Shown: positions 40,287 through 49,980, counted from the first letter of the stretch. The stretch is 64,000 nt of DNA from Micromonospora sp. C31 (GCF_018070575.1 NZ_JAGPXN010000007.1:62001-126000); one strand, 5' to 3'. The notes: generated by a model from the letters alone, not told the origin. Numbers and translations: made by a program.

Positions 40287-40293
40287 CGGTGGC

Positions 40294-40839
40294 GTGACTG
40301 GGGTGGAACGGCACATGGACAGCGGCATGGCCGACGACCTGGAGCGGCTCTGGACTCCGCACCGGATGACCTACATCTCCGGGGAGGACCGGCCCGAGGG
40401 CGGCTACGAGCGGCCCGCCGGCTGCCCGTTCTGCCGGGCCCCGGGGCTGCCGCCGGAGCAGAGCCTGGTGGTGGCCCGGGGCGAGCACGTGTTCGCGGTG
40501 CTCAACCTCTATCCCTACAACCCCGGGCACCTGCTGGTCTGCCCCTACCGACACGTCGCCGACTACACCGAACTCGACCTGGCCGAGACCACCGAGCTGG
40601 CGGCGTTCACCCAGACCGCCATGCGGGTGGTGCGCAAGGTGAGCAACGCCCACGGATTCAACCTGGGCATGAACCAGGGCGGCGTGGCCGGCGCGGGCAT
40701 CGCCGCGCACCTGCACCAGCACGTGGTGCCCCGCTGGGGCGGGGACGCCAACTTCATGCCCGTCATCGGGCGGACGAAGGTCCTGCCGCAGCTGCTCACC
40801 GACACCCGCGACCTGTTCACCCGGGCCTGGCCGACCTGA
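40294..40839 (+). CDS. HIT family protein (Ap4A phosphorylase/hydrolase-like)
   Basis: This 181-residue protein has the histidine triad in AAHLHQHVVPRWGGDANFMP, the nucleotide phosphate-binding site, and a CPFC pair near residue 50 (GCPFCRAPGLPPEQ) that may bind zinc. NPGHLLVCPYRHVADYTEL is the family core. Its mycobacterial counterpart next to pgsA (Rv2613c) is a diadenosine tetraphosphate phosphorylase. Here it stands between the inserted carboxypeptidase and aldo/keto reductase genes. Likely leaderless, starting at the GTG. Confidence 0.9.
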   Translation: MTGVERHMDSGMADDLERLWTPHRMTYISGEDRPEGGYERPAGCPFCRAPGLPPEQSLVVARGEHVFAVLNLYPYNPGHLLVCPYRHVADYTELDLAETTELAAFTQTAMRVVRKVSNAHGFNLGMNQGGVAGAGIAAHLHQHVVPRWGGDANFMPVIGRTKVLPQLLTDTRDLFTRAWPT

Positions 40840-40905
40840 CCCGCCGGTCGGGTCGCCGGTGAACTTCGCGCCCCGGGCCGGTGCGCGAGGTGGCACGATC
40901 TGGCG

Positions 40906-41964
40906 ATGGCAGTGACGACGCGGACGTTGGGTCGCAGCGGCATCGAGGTCAGCGCCCTCGGCATGGGGTGCTGGGCGATCGGCGGCCCCTGGGCCGAGGG
41001 CGCCCGGCCGCTGGGCTGGGGCGCCGTCGACGACGACGAGTCGGTCCGCGCGATCCGGCACGCGCTCGACCTCGGGGTGACGCTCTTCGACACCGCCGAC
41101 ACCTACGGGGCCGGGCACGGGGAGCGGGTGCTCGGCCGGGCCCTCGCCGGCCGGCGCGACGACGCCGTCATCGCCACCAAGTGGGGCTACACCTTCGACG
41201 AGGCCGCCCGCCAGGCCACCGGCGAGGACTGCTCCCCGGCGTACCTGCGGCAGGCCGTCGCGCGCTCGTTGCGCCGGTTGGGCACCGACCGGATCGACCT
41301 CTACCAGCTACACCTCGCGGACCTGCCGGTGCCCCGCGCCGAGGCGCTCGTGGGAACCCTGGAGGACCTGGTCGCCGAGGGACTGATCCGGGCGTACGGC
41401 TGGAGCACCGACCGCCCCGACCGGGCCGCCGCGTTCGGCCGGGGCGCCCGGCACGCCACCGCCGTGCAGCACACGCTGTCGGTGCTGCGGGACGCCCCCG
41501 AACTGCTCGCCGTCTGCGACAAGTACGACCTCGCCAGCGTCAACCGGGCACCACTGGGCATGGGGCTGCTCTCCGGCAAGTACACGGCCGGCTCCACGCT
41601 GCCCCGCGACGACGTACGCGGGGGCGCCCCCGGTTGGTTGGAGTGGTTCCGGGGCGGCCGGCCGGCGCCGGAGTGGCTGCGCCGCGTCACCGCCGTACGG
41701 GCCGCGTTGACCGCCGACGGACGTACCCTCGCGCAGGGCGCGCTCGGCTGGCTCTGGGCGCGCAGCGACCGTACGGTGCCGATTCCCGGCTGTCGCACCG
41801 TGGCCCAGGTGACGGAGAACGCCGGCGCCCTGCACCGGGGTCCGCTGCCGGCCGACCAGTTCGCCGAGGTGGAGCGCCAACTGGCTGCCCTGCGGTCGGC
41901 CGCCCTGCGCGACGCCGACCGCCCCCACTGGCCGAGCCCGACCCTCCCCACCGCCCGCCCCTGA
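40906..41964 (+). CDS. Aldo/keto reductase
   Basis: This 352-residue barrel reductase of the YghZ/Tas-like branch has Asp and Tyr in LFDTADTYGAGHGERVLGRA, Lys in VIATKWGYTFD, His in IDLYQLHLADLP, and the NADPH-binding segment RTVPIPGCRTVAQVTENAGA near the C-terminus. The ATG has no Shine-Dalgarno sequence; CACGAT ends six bases upstream, a weaker leaderless signature. It is an addition to the otherwise mycobacterial-like HIT-pgsA order. The substrate is unknown. Confidence 0.88.
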   Translation: MAVTTRTLGRSGIEVSALGMGCWAIGGPWAEGARPLGWGAVDDDESVRAIRHALDLGVTLFDTADTYGAGHGERVLGRALAGRRDDAVIATKWGYTFDEAARQATGEDCSPAYLRQAVARSLRRLGTDRIDLYQLHLADLPVPRAEALVGTLEDLVAEGLIRAYGWSTDRPDRAAAFGRGARHATAVQHTLSVLRDAPELLAVCDKYDLASVNRAPLGMGLLSGKYTAGSTLPRDDVRGGAPGWLEWFRGGRPAPEWLRRVTAVRAALTADGRTLAQGALGWLWARSDRTVPIPGCRTVAQVTENAGALHRGPLPADQFAEVERQLAALRSAALRDADRPHWPSPTLPTARP

Positions 41965-42061
41965 CGGGGGTGTCGGGTCGGTCCGACCCACCCGGACACG
42001 ACTGCGGGTACGACCGTGACGTCGCGCCGGACCTGGACGGCCGGCGGTGTGGTCCCTCGTC

Positions 42062-44224
42062 CTAGGGGTGGGTGGTGGAAGTGGTGCGCAGTTGGTCGGC
42101 CAGGTGGGTGGGCATCGGGTCGTAGCGGACGAAGTGGCGGCGGAACGTGCCGGTGCCCGAGGTCATCGAGCGCAGCTCGGCCGCGTAGCGGAGCAGTTCC
42201 GTGGCGGGCACCTCGGCGTGGACGACGGTGCGCCCCTCCGCCTCGGGGTCGGCCTCGGTGCCGAGCACCCGGCCCCGCCGGCCGGACAGGTCGCCCAGCA
42301 CCGCGCCCAGCGAGGAGTCGGGCACCCGGAGCACCACCTCGTCGACCGGCTCCAGCAGCGCCGGCTGTCCCTTCCCGGCGGCGTCGCGCAGCGCCAGCGC
42401 CCCGGCGGTCTGGAAGGCCGCGTCGGAGGAGTCGACGCTGTGCGCCCTGCCGTCGACGAGGGTCACCCGCAGGTCCACCACCGGGTGGCCGGCGACCAGG
42501 CCGCGCTCCATCTGGGCGCGTACGCCCTTCTCGACGGAGGGAACGTAGTTGTGCGGCACCGCCCCGCCGACCACCCGGTCGACGAACTCGAAGCCGGCGC
42601 CGGGCGGCAGCGGCTCGACCTCGATGTCGCAGACGGCGTACTGGCCGTGGCCGCCGGACTGCTTGACGTGCCGGCCGTGCCCCTTCGCCGGTACGGTCAG
42701 CGTCTCGCGCAGCGCGATCCGGACCGGCTCGGTGTCCAGCTGCACCCCGCCGGCTCGCAAACGCTCCAGCACCACGTCGGCGTGCGCCTCGCCCAGGCAC
42801 CAGAGCACCTGCTGGTGGGTCTCGGGGTTGCGCTCCAGCCGCAGGGTCGGGTCGGCGGCGACGAGGCGGGCCAGGTTGCGGGCGAGGGCGTCCTCGTCGG
42901 CGCGGCGGTGGGCCACGACGGCCACCGGCAGCAGCGGCTCGGGCATCTCCCAGGGGGCGATCAGCAGCGGGTCGTCCTTGGCGGAGATGGTGTCGCCGGT
43001 CTCCGCGCTGCCCGACTTGGTGAGCGCGCAGATGTCGCCGGCCACGCAGGCGCCCACCTCGCGCAGGCTCGCGCCCAGCGGCGAGTAGACGTGGCCGACC
43101 CGCTCGTCGGCGTCGTGGTCGGGGTGGCCCTGCTCGGCCATCCCGTGCCCGCAGATGTGCACGGTCTGCTCGGGCCGCAGCGTGCCGGAGAAGACCCGGA
43201 CCAGGGAGACCCGGCCGACGTGCCGGTCGACGGTCGTCTTGACCACCTCGGCGACCAGCGGGCCGTCCGGGTCGCAGGTCAGCGGCGGCCGGGGGGAGCC
43301 GTCCACCCCGGCTACGGCGGGCACCTCGTGCTCCAGCGGCGAGGGGAAGCCGGCGGTGAGCACCTCCAGCAGCACGTCCAGCCCCACGCCGGTCACCGCG
43401 CAGACCGGCACCACGGGGTAGAAGTGGCCGCGGGCCACCGCCTTCTCCAGGTCGTCGACGAGCACGTCGGTGCCGATCTCCTCGCCGGAGAGGTAGCGGT
43501 CCATCAGGGACTCGTCCTCGCTCTCGGCGATGATCCCCTCGATCAGCTCGTCGCGGGACTCGACGATGGCGGGCAGGTGCTCCGGGTCCGGCTCGCGTAC
43601 CTGCGCCGGCAGGCCGGCGGTGTAGTCGAAGACCCGGCGGGTGATCAGGCTGAGCAGGCCGACGGTGGAGACCCCGTCGTCGCCGAGCATCGGCAGGTGC
43701 AGTGGGAGCACGTTGTCGCCGAAGACCCGCTGGCACAGCGCCACGGCCTCGTCGAAGTCGGCGCGCGGGTGGTCCAGCCGGGCGACGGCGACCGCCCGGG
43801 GCATGTCGACCGCCGCGCACTCCTCCCAGAGGGCGGCGGTGGCGGCGTCCATCCCGTCGAAGGCGGAGACCACGAACAGCGCCGCGTCGGCGGCCCGCAG
43901 CCCGGCCCGCAGTTCGCCCACGAAGTCGGCGTATCCGGGGGTGTCGAGCAGGTTGACCTTGACCCCGCCGTGCAGCAGCGGCGCGCAGGCCAGACTCACC
44001 GAACGCTGCTGGCGTACGGCTGCCGGGTCGTGGTCGCAGACGGTGGTGCCGGCGGCGACGTCGCCGGCCCGGGCGATGGTGCCGCTCGCGGCGAGCAGCG
44101 CCTCGACCAGCGTGGTCTTGCCCGCTCCGGAGTGCCCGACGAGCACCACGTTGCGGATCCTGCCGGGCTCGGTCACCGCCGGCGCGCCGCCGACGGCCCC
44201 CTTCTCCTGACTCTTCTGCGCCAT
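42062..44224 (-). CDS. Elongation factor G-like GTPase (EF-G paralogue)
   Basis: This 720-residue translational GTPase has the EF-G domain order: G domain, domain II, III, IV (KQSGGHGQYAVCDIEVEPLP) and V. The P loop is VLVGHSGAGKTTLVEALL and G3 is NLLDTPGYADFVG. The G4 NKxD specificity motif is replaced by AVARLDHPRAD, so nucleotide recognition must differ from true EF-G. Such EF-G-like proteins occur besides the main fusA in actinobacteria, with no settled role. The ATG at 44224 has GGGAGG eight bases upstream. Divergent from pgsA. Confidence 0.88.
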   Translation of the reverse strand: MAQKSQEKGAVGGAPAVTEPGRIRNVVLVGHSGAGKTTLVEALLAASGTIARAGDVAAGTTVCDHDPAAVRQQRSVSLACAPLLHGGVKVNLLDTPGYADFVGELRAGLRAADAALFVVSAFDGMDAATAALWEECAAVDMPRAVAVARLDHPRADFDEAVALCQRVFGDNVLPLHLPMLGDDGVSTVGLLSLITRRVFDYTAGLPAQVREPDPEHLPAIVESRDELIEGIIAESEDESLMDRYLSGEEIGTDVLVDDLEKAVARGHFYPVVPVCAVTGVGLDVLLEVLTAGFPSPLEHEVPAVAGVDGSPRPPLTCDPDGPLVAEVVKTTVDRHVGRVSLVRVFSGTLRPEQTVHICGHGMAEQGHPDHDADERVGHVYSPLGASLREVGACVAGDICALTKSGSAETGDTISAKDDPLLIAPWEMPEPLLPVAVVAHRRADEDALARNLARLVAADPTLRLERNPETHQQVLWCLGEAHADVVLERLRAGGVQLDTEPVRIALRETLTVPAKGHGRHVKQSGGHGQYAVCDIEVEPLPPGAGFEFVDRVVGGAVPHNYVPSVEKGVRAQMERGLVAGHPVVDLRVTLVDGRAHSVDSSDAAFQTAGALALRDAAGKGQPALLEPVDEVVLRVPDSSLGAVLGDLSGRRGRVLGTEADPEAEGRTVVHAEVPATELLRYAAELRSMTSGTGTFRRHFVRYDPMPTHLADQLRTTSTTHP

Positions 44225-44476
44225 GGGGCGCACCTCCCTCAGCCGTGGTTGGTGGCGACCGCCGCGCGCGACGGGGAAGCGGCCCGTGCGGGTTCCGCGG
44301 CGACATCCTCCGGTGCGGTGCCGGGTCGCGGGTAGTCAACGGGCGGGCGGGTGAGCTGGCTCACGTCCCCGGCTCGATCCCACACCCGATCCGGGGCCGG
44401 CACAAGGCTCCGTTTCCGCGGGTCGCGGGACCGGCCGTACCGCTGCTGACACGCGGACCGTTATCGTGGGACCGCC

Positions 44477-45109
44477 ATGGCGAAGATCTTCCAAGTGTCG
44501 GCCCGCGCGGGGATGACCCGCGTCGTCGAGCCGGTCGCACGCCGCCTGCTCCGAGCGGGCGTAACTCCCAACGCGGTCACCGTGGCGGGCACCCTCGGGG
44601 TGCTCGTCGGTGCGCTCGGCTTCGGTGCCCGCGGTCATCTGGTCGCCGGGGCCCTGATAGTCACCTTCTTTGCGCTCACCGACCTGCTCGACGGGACGAT
44701 GGCCCGGATGAGCGGCGGCGCCACGAAGTTCGGGGCGTTCCTCGACTCGAGCATGGACCGGGTCGCCGACAGCGCGGTCTTCGGCGCGGTGGCGTACTGG
44801 CTGGCCACCCAGCACCAGTATTCCGGCGTCGCCGCCGCGCTGCTCTGCCTGGCCGCCGGCGGGCTGGTCTCCTATGTCAAGGCCCGCGCCGAGGGGCTCG
44901 GCATGACCTGCAACGTGGGCATCGCCGAGCGCACCGAACGGCTGCTCATCGTCGGCGTCGGCGGGCTGCTCACCGGCTTCGGCGTCGAGCCCGCGCTGGA
45001 GGTCGCGCTCTGGCTGCTGGCCGCCGTGTCGATCTTCACCGTCGGGCAGCGGATGGCGCACGTGTACCGCCAGGCCCAGCGGGTGCACACCCCGGGCGGC
45101 CAGGGGTGA
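44477..45109 (+). CDS. pgsA: Phosphatidylinositol-phosphate synthase (CDP-alcohol phosphatidyltransferase)
   Basis: This 210-residue integral membrane enzyme joins CDP-diacylglycerol and inositol 1-phosphate to form phosphatidylinositol phosphate. The metal-binding CDP-alcohol motif is complete: DLLDGTMARMSGGATKFGAF followed by LDSSMD. About six membrane helices surround it. It is the first gene of a PIM operon (pgsA, acyltransferase, pimA, membrane protein) in the same order as in mycobacteria. TATCGT ends nine bases before the ATG, so the leader is very short. Confidence 0.92.
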   Translation: MAKIFQVSARAGMTRVVEPVARRLLRAGVTPNAVTVAGTLGVLVGALGFGARGHLVAGALIVTFFALTDLLDGTMARMSGGATKFGAFLDSSMDRVADSAVFGAVAYWLATQHQYSGVAAALLCLAAGGLVSYVKARAEGLGMTCNVGIAERTERLLIVGVGGLLTGFGVEPALEVALWLLAAVSIFTVGQRMAHVYRQAQRVHTPGGQG

Positions 45110-45152
45110 GCGCGACACCCGCCGGTCGGCCGTGGCCGGGGGGCCGGCGCCG

Positions 45153-46085
45153 GTGAACCTCACCGAGCTCGGCTACGTCGCCGGGTGGCGCGTCATCCGC
45201 GCGCTGCCCCGGCCCGTCGCGGCGGCGGCGTTCCGGGCGGGCGCCGACCGCGCCCACCGTCGCGGCGGCGGCGGTACGGCCCGACTGCGCGCGAACCTGC
45301 GTCGGGTGGTCGGCCCCGACCTGCCGGAGGCCGAACTCGACGAGCTGGTCCGCCGTGGCCTGCGCTCGTACGCCCGGTACTGGCTGGAGGCGTTCCGGCT
45401 GCCCGCGCTCAGCCGGACGGAGATCCTGGCCGGTTTCCGGCTCGACGGCGAGGAGAAGCTCGCCGCCGACGTGGCGGCCGGCCGGGGCGCGGTGGTGGCG
45501 CTGCCGCACGCCGGCAACTGGGACGCCGCCGGCGCCTGGGTCGCGGCGACCGGCTGGCCGATCACCACCGTCGCGGAGCGGCTCCGGCCCGAGGGCGTCT
45601 ACCAGCGGTTCCTCGCCTTCCGCCGGAGCCTGGGCATGGAGATCCTGCCCACCCACGGCGGCGGACGCAACGCCTTCGACGTGCTGGTCGACCGGGTCCG
45701 GGCCGGCACGGTGGTGCCCCTGCTGGCCGACCGTGATCTCTCCGCGCGGGGCGTGGAGGTCGAGTTCTTCGGCCATCGCACCCGGATGCCCCCGGGCCCG
45801 GCCCTGCTGGCGCTGCGCACCGGAGCGCCGCTCTACGTGGCCTCGATGTGGTACGAGACGGACGCGGCGTGCGCATCGATCGAGGGACCGCTGCCGCTGC
45901 CCGGCCCGCAGGAGGGACCGCTCGACCAGCGGGTCCGGTCGCTGACCCAGCGGATCGCCGACGGTCTGGCGGCGGGCATCGCCCGGCATCCGGAAGACTG
46001 GCACATGTTGCAGCGGATGTGGCTGGACCAGCACGGCACGGGTGGCGGCGCCGCCCTGCCCTCCCCGGCCGCCGGACAGGCGTGA
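45153..46085 (+). CDS. Phosphatidylinositol mannoside acyltransferase
   Basis: This 310-residue protein of the LpxL/HtrB-like acyltransferase family is peripheral at the inner leaflet and acylates the mannose of PIM. The catalytic His and Asp lie in VALPHAGNWDAAGAWVAATG, and the glycerophosphate-type motif is in VPLLADRDLSARGVEVEFFG. It corresponds to mycobacterial PatA by position. I chose the GTG at 45153 because GGGGGG lies ten bases upstream; a GTG at 45132 would add seven residues. Confidence 0.9.
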   Translation: MNLTELGYVAGWRVIRALPRPVAAAAFRAGADRAHRRGGGGTARLRANLRRVVGPDLPEAELDELVRRGLRSYARYWLEAFRLPALSRTEILAGFRLDGEEKLAADVAAGRGAVVALPHAGNWDAAGAWVAATGWPITTVAERLRPEGVYQRFLAFRRSLGMEILPTHGGGRNAFDVLVDRVRAGTVVPLLADRDLSARGVEVEFFGHRTRMPPGPALLALRTGAPLYVASMWYETDAACASIEGPLPLPGPQEGPLDQRVRSLTQRIADGLAAGIARHPEDWHMLQRMWLDQHGTGGGAALPSPAAGQA

Positions 46086-46100
46086 GGGAGGCGTTTACAC

Positions 46101-47261
46101 GTGCGCATCGGCATCGTGTGCCCGTACTCCTTCGACGTGCCCGGTGGGGTGCAGAACCACGTCATGGACCTCGCCGAGGCGCTGATCGGGCTCGGGCACG
46201 AGGTGAGCGTGCTGGCCCCGGCCGACGAGGACTCCCCACTGCCGCCGTACGTGGTGCCGGCGGGCCGGGCCCTGCCGCTGCCGTACAACGGCTCGGTGGC
46301 CCGGATCGCCTTCGGCCCGGTCTCCACCGCGCGGGTGCGGCGGTGGATCATCCGGGGCGAGTTCGACGTGCTGCACGTGCACGAGCCGCTGACGCTGAGC
46401 CTGTCGCTGCTGGCGGTGCTCTCCGCGCGCGGGCCGGTGGTGGCCACCTTCCACACGGCGATGACCCGGTCGCGGGCGCTGGCCGCGGCGCAGGGGGTGC
46501 TCCAGATCGTGCTGGAGCGGATCACGGCCCGGATCGCGGTGAGCGCCCTGGCGCGCAAGGTGCAGGTCGAGCACATGGACGGCGGCGCGGTGGAGATCCC
46601 CAACGGGGTGGCCGTCGCGAAGTTCAGCCACGCGCTGCCCCTGCCGGGCTGGCCGGGAGAGTGCGGGCCGGGCCGCGACGGCGCGATCGGGTTCCTCGGC
46701 CGGTTCACCGAGGCCCGCAAGGGCTTCCCGATCCTCCGGGACGCCTTCGTGGAGCTGGCCCGGCAGCGTCCCGGCCTGCGGCTGCTGGTGGCCGGCCCCG
46801 GCGACGCCGACGACCTGTTCGGGAGGTTCCCGGCCGAGCTGCGTGACCGGGTGACCTTCCTCGGGCTGGTCTCCGAGGAGGACAAGGCACGCATGCTGCG
46901 CAGCGTGCACCTCTACGTGGCGCCGAATACCGGCGGCGAGTCCTTCGGCATGATCCTCACCGAGGCGCTCGCGGCGGGCACGACCGTCGTCGCCAGCGAC
47001 CTCGACGCGTTCCGGCGCGTCCTCGACGGCGGTCGGGCCGGCCGGCTCTTCCCGACCGGGGACCCGGCGGCGCTGCGTACCGGCCTGGCCGACCTGCTCG
47101 ACGATCCCGACGCCCGGGCCGTGCTGAGCGCCTGCGGCGACCAGGTGGTGGCCACCTTCGACTGGCCCGTGGTCGCCCGGCGGGTGCTGGAGGTGTACGC
47201 GGCGGCGATCGAGGCCACCGACGGGCGGGTCATGGACACCGAATGGGTGGGGCTGGACTGA
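46101..47261 (+). CDS. pimA: Phosphatidylinositol alpha-mannosyltransferase (GT4)
   Basis: This 386-residue GT4 enzyme transfers the first mannose from GDP-mannose to phosphatidylinositol at the cytoplasmic membrane face. It begins MRIGIVCPYSFDVPGGVQNH, with the GGVQ acceptor loop. The donor site has FLGRFTEARKGFPILRDAFV and the EX7E region PNTGGESFGMILTEALAAGT. Position and order with pgsA and the acyltransferase support pimA. The GTG start has GGGAGG nine bases upstream. Confidence 0.92.
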   Translation: MRIGIVCPYSFDVPGGVQNHVMDLAEALIGLGHEVSVLAPADEDSPLPPYVVPAGRALPLPYNGSVARIAFGPVSTARVRRWIIRGEFDVLHVHEPLTLSLSLLAVLSARGPVVATFHTAMTRSRALAAAQGVLQIVLERITARIAVSALARKVQVEHMDGGAVEIPNGVAVAKFSHALPLPGWPGECGPGRDGAIGFLGRFTEARKGFPILRDAFVELARQRPGLRLLVAGPGDADDLFGRFPAELRDRVTFLGLVSEEDKARMLRSVHLYVAPNTGGESFGMILTEALAAGTTVVASDLDAFRRVLDGGRAGRLFPTGDPAALRTGLADLLDDPDARAVLSACGDQVVATFDWPVVARRVLEVYAAAIEATDGRVMDTEWVGLD

Positions 47262-47263
47262 CG

Positions 47264-47764
47264 ATGTCGGACTTCTGGTGGGTGGTGGCGGCGACGCTGG
47301 TCGGGCTGGTCGCGGCGTACCTCGTCTGGACCGCCGGCCGGGTCGGCCGGCTGCACGCGCGGGCGGAGCTGGCGGCCCGCGCCCTGGAGGCCCACCTGCT
47401 GCGCCGGGCGGCGGCCGCCGCGGTGCTGGCCGAGCGCCGCTACGGCGTCGAGTTGTACGCGGCGGCGCGGATCGCGCTGGACGCCGAGCCGGACGAGCGG
47501 GAGGCCGCCGAGAACGACCTCACCCGCCAGTTGCGGGCGGTGGACCTGGACCCGGGGGATCCGGACTGCGAGGCGGTGATCGCCGCCAGCCGGCGGTTGG
47601 CCCTGGCCCGCCAGGTGCACACCGACCTGGTGCGCGACGCCCGCGCGGCGCGGGGCCGCCCGCTGGTGCGGCTGTTGCGGATGGGGCGCCGCCGACCGTG
47701 GCCGCGCTACTTCGACATCGACGACCCCACGCTCACCGTCCCGGCCGACGTCCCCGCCGGCTGA
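47264..47764 (+). CDS. Conserved hypothetical membrane protein of the PIM operon
   Basis: This 166-residue protein has one N-terminal membrane helix (FWWVVAATLVGLVAAYLVWT) followed by a cytoplasmic Ala/Arg-rich helical domain and a conserved-looking end (RPWPRYFDIDDPTLTVPADV). The ATG is two bases after the pimA stop, so it is co-translated. In mycobacteria a membrane protein gene (Rv2609c) also follows pimA, but that protein has a NUDIX part not seen here. It may assist PIM synthesis. Confidence 0.75.
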   Translation: MSDFWWVVAATLVGLVAAYLVWTAGRVGRLHARAELAARALEAHLLRRAAAAAVLAERRYGVELYAAARIALDAEPDEREAAENDLTRQLRAVDLDPGDPDCEAVIAASRRLALARQVHTDLVRDARAARGRPLVRLLRMGRRRPWPRYFDIDDPTLTVPADVPAG

Positions 47765-47790
47765 CGCAGGCGCCGCACGCCGGGCGCGTC

Positions 47791-47849
47791 GTGATCAGGA
47801 CCGCATGGACGTCATCCGGTCGTTCTGCGGTCCATGCCGTCCTGATCAC
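47791..47849. repeat. Long hairpin element between the PIM and pyridoxal operons
   Basis: Two 20-bp arms (47791-47810 and 47830-47849) are complementary except for one position and enclose a 19-nt loop; the outer part reads GTGATCAGGAC. It lies 27 bases after the PIM operon and has no U-tract. It could be a terminator or a dispersed palindromic repeat. The rest of the gap to pdxS has only a possible -10 (TAGCAT at 47998-48003). Confidence 0.6.
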
Positions 47850-48048
47850 CTCCGGCCTGCAACGGATCCGGGTGGGCGGCCGGGGCGGCGGACGGACCTC
47901 ACGCCCGTGGGGGCGGGGCGCACGAGGGCGGTGACGACTGCCACAGTGCAGGCCACCGTGGGCCTGATTGGCTGTCGGAGCGGCGTTGGGGCCGTCGTAG
48001 CATTTCCGCAGCCACCCCCCCCCGAGCACGTTCGAGGAGCGATGACCC

Positions 48049-48966
48049 GTGCCCGAAACCACTGGCCAGAACGCTAGCGCCAGCCCCGTCACCGGCACCG
48101 CCCGCGTCAAGCGCGGCATGGCCGAGATGCTCAAGGGCGGCGTGATCATGGACGTGGTCAACGCCGAGCAGGCCAAGATCGCCGAGGACGCCGGTGCCGT
48201 CGCGGTGATGGCGCTCGAGCGGGTGCCCGCCGACATCCGCGCCCAGGGCGGGGTGTCCCGGATGAGCGACCCCGACATGATCGACGGCATCATCGAGGCC
48301 GTCTCCATCCCGGTCATGGCCAAGGCCCGCATCGGCCACTTCGTGGAGGCCCAGATCCTCCAGTCGCTCGGCGTGGACTACGTCGACGAGTCCGAGGTGC
48401 TGACCCCGGCCGACTACGCCAACCACATCGACAAGTGGGCCTTCACCGTGCCCTTCGTCTGCGGGGCGACCAACCTCGGCGAGGCCCTGCGCCGGATCAC
48501 CGAGGGCGCGGCCATGATCCGCTCCAAGGGCGAGGCCGGCACCGGTGACGTCTCCAACGCCACCACCCACATGCGGAAGATCCGGCAGGAGATCCGCCGG
48601 CTGGGCTCGCTGCCGACCGACGAGCTGTACGTGGCCGCCAAGGAGCTGCAGGCCCCGTACGAGCTGGTCAAGGAGGTCGCCGAGAGCGGCAAGCTGCCGG
48701 TGGTGCTGTTCACCGCGGGCGGGATCGCCACTCCGGCCGACGCCGCGATGATGATGCAGCTCGGCGCCGAGGGCGTCTTCGTCGGCTCCGGCATCTTCAA
48801 GTCGGGCAACCCGGCGCAGCGGGCCGCCGCGATCGTGAAGGCCACCACCTTCCACGACGACCCCGACGTGCTGGCGAAGGTCTCCCGGGGCCTGGGCGAG
48901 GCGATGGTCGGCATCAACGTCGACGACATCCCGCAGCCGCACCGCCTGGCCGAGCGCGGCTGGTGA
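48049..48966 (+). CDS. pdxS: Pyridoxal 5'-phosphate synthase lyase subunit
   Basis: This 305-residue (beta/alpha)8 barrel makes PLP from ribose 5-phosphate, glyceraldehyde 3-phosphate and ammonia delivered by Pdx[21 protein letters not shown] holds the catalytic Asp, and the two catalytic lysines are in [18 protein letters not shown] context and in [20 protein letters not shown]. The phosphate site is [20 protein letters not shown]. The GTG start has GAGGAG ten bases upstream. Confidence 0.97.
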   Translation: MPETTGQNASASPVTGTARVKRGMAEMLKGGVIMDVVNAEQAKIAEDAGAVAVMALERVPADIRAQGGVSRMSDPDMIDGIIEAVSIPVMAKARIGHFVEAQILQSLGVDYVDESEVLTPADYANHIDKWAFTVPFVCGATNLGEALRRITEGAAMIRSKGEAGTGDVSNATTHMRKIRQEIRRLGSLPTDELYVAAKELQAPYELVKEVAESGKLPVVLFTAGGIATPADAAMMMQLGAEGVFVGSGIFKSGNPAQRAAAIVKATTFHDDPDVLAKVSRGLGEAMVGINVDDIPQPHRLAERGW

Positions 48967-49065
48967 GCAGGGGCCCTTCCGCACGCCGCGGCGGCTGCCG
49001 GTGTCGCACCGCGTCCCCGGCGGGCGGAGGGGCCACCGCGGCAGGTCGACGAGAGGAACCGTGAC

Positions 49066-49674
49066 ATGAGCGACGCACCCGTCATCGGCGTGCTCGCCCT
49101 CCAGGGCGACGTGCGCGAGCACGTCGCCGCGCTCGCCGCGGCCGGCGCGGACGCCCGCCCGGTACGCCGCGCGCGGGAGCTGGACGAGGTGGACGGGCTG
49201 GTGATCCCCGGCGGCGAGTCCACCACGATCAGCAAGCTCGCCGACATCTTCGAGCTGCGCGAGCCGATCGACAAGCGCATCGCCGACGGCATGCCGGTCT
49301 ACGGCTCCTGCGCCGGCATGATCATGCTGGCCAGCGACGTCCTCGACGGCCGACCCGACCAGCGTGGCTTCGCCGGCATCGAGATGACCGTGCGGCGCAA
49401 CGCGTTCGGCCGGCAGGTCGACTCGTTCGAGGCGTCGGTGGGGATCACCGGCGTCGCGGGCGGGCCGTTGCACGCCGTGTTCATCCGGGCGCCGTGGGTC
49501 GAGCGGGTCGGCGACGGCGTCGAGGTGCTCGGCACGGTGACCGAGGGCCCGGCCGCAGGCCGGATCGTGGCGGTGCGGCAGGGCAACCTGCTGGCCACCT
49601 CGTTCCACCCGGAGCTGACCGGCGACACGCGGGTGCACGCGTACTTCGTCGAACTGGTCCGCGCCGCCCGCTGA
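49066..49674 (+). CDS. pdxT: Pyridoxal 5'-phosphate synthase glutaminase subunit
   Basis: This 202-residue class I glutamine amidotransferase supplies ammonia to PdxS. The nucleophile Cys lies in [19 protein letters not shown] and the His/Glu pair in [37 protein letters not shown] and [12 protein letters not shown] are family signatures. It is 99 bases after pdxS with its own GAGAGGAACC ribosome-binding site, so the two probably share a transcript. Confidence 0.96.
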   Translation: MSDAPVIGVLALQGDVREHVAALAAAGADARPVRRARELDEVDGLVIPGGESTTISKLADIFELREPIDKRIADGMPVYGSCAGMIMLASDVLDGRPDQRGFAGIEMTVRRNAFGRQVDSFEASVGITGVAGGPLHAVFIRAPWVERVGDGVEVLGTVTEGPAAGRIVAVRQGNLLATSFHPELTGDTRVHAYFVELVRAAR

Positions 49675-49693
49675 GCGCGTCCGAGCCGCGTCG

Positions 49694-49727
49694 GGCGGGG
49701 TCTCCTCCTCGGGAGGAGCCCCGCCCG
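49694..49727 (+). terminator. Terminator of the pdxST operon
   Basis: A 15-bp stem with one bulged base (49694-49709 with 49713-49727) closes a 3-nt loop just after the pdxT stop. Confidence 0.8.
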
Positions 49728-49816
49728 CGCCGTTCGCCCCGTGCCGGAGCACCGGTGCCCGGACGCCCCGTCGCCCCTGTTCAACCCGCACGGGGCCAGC
49801 CGACGCCGTGCCGCGC

Positions 49817-49847
49817 GTGACAGCCACCCGCCGGACGTCGGTAGGAT
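49817..49847 (+). promoter_or_regulatory. Candidate yebC promoter
   Basis: GTGACA (49817-49822), 19 bases, then TAGGAT (49842-49847). The -10 is strong, the spacing long; the leader would be about 125 bases. Confidence 0.35.
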
Positions 49848-49980
49848 TGCCGAGATTCGGCGGGGCCAGCTGCCCGTCACGGCTTTCCCGCAGGGCCGAC
49901 CGGCACCACCGCGTGCGCCGGCGGGAGCGGGGCGTGCGCGGTCGGTCGATGCAGACGGCGGGTAGCAACGGAGGTAGCAG

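Noticed and set aside
47805..48077. Short plus-strand ORF overlapping the pdxS start
   Set aside because: It covers the hairpin element and the pdxS leader, lacks a ribosome-binding site and has no family resemblance.
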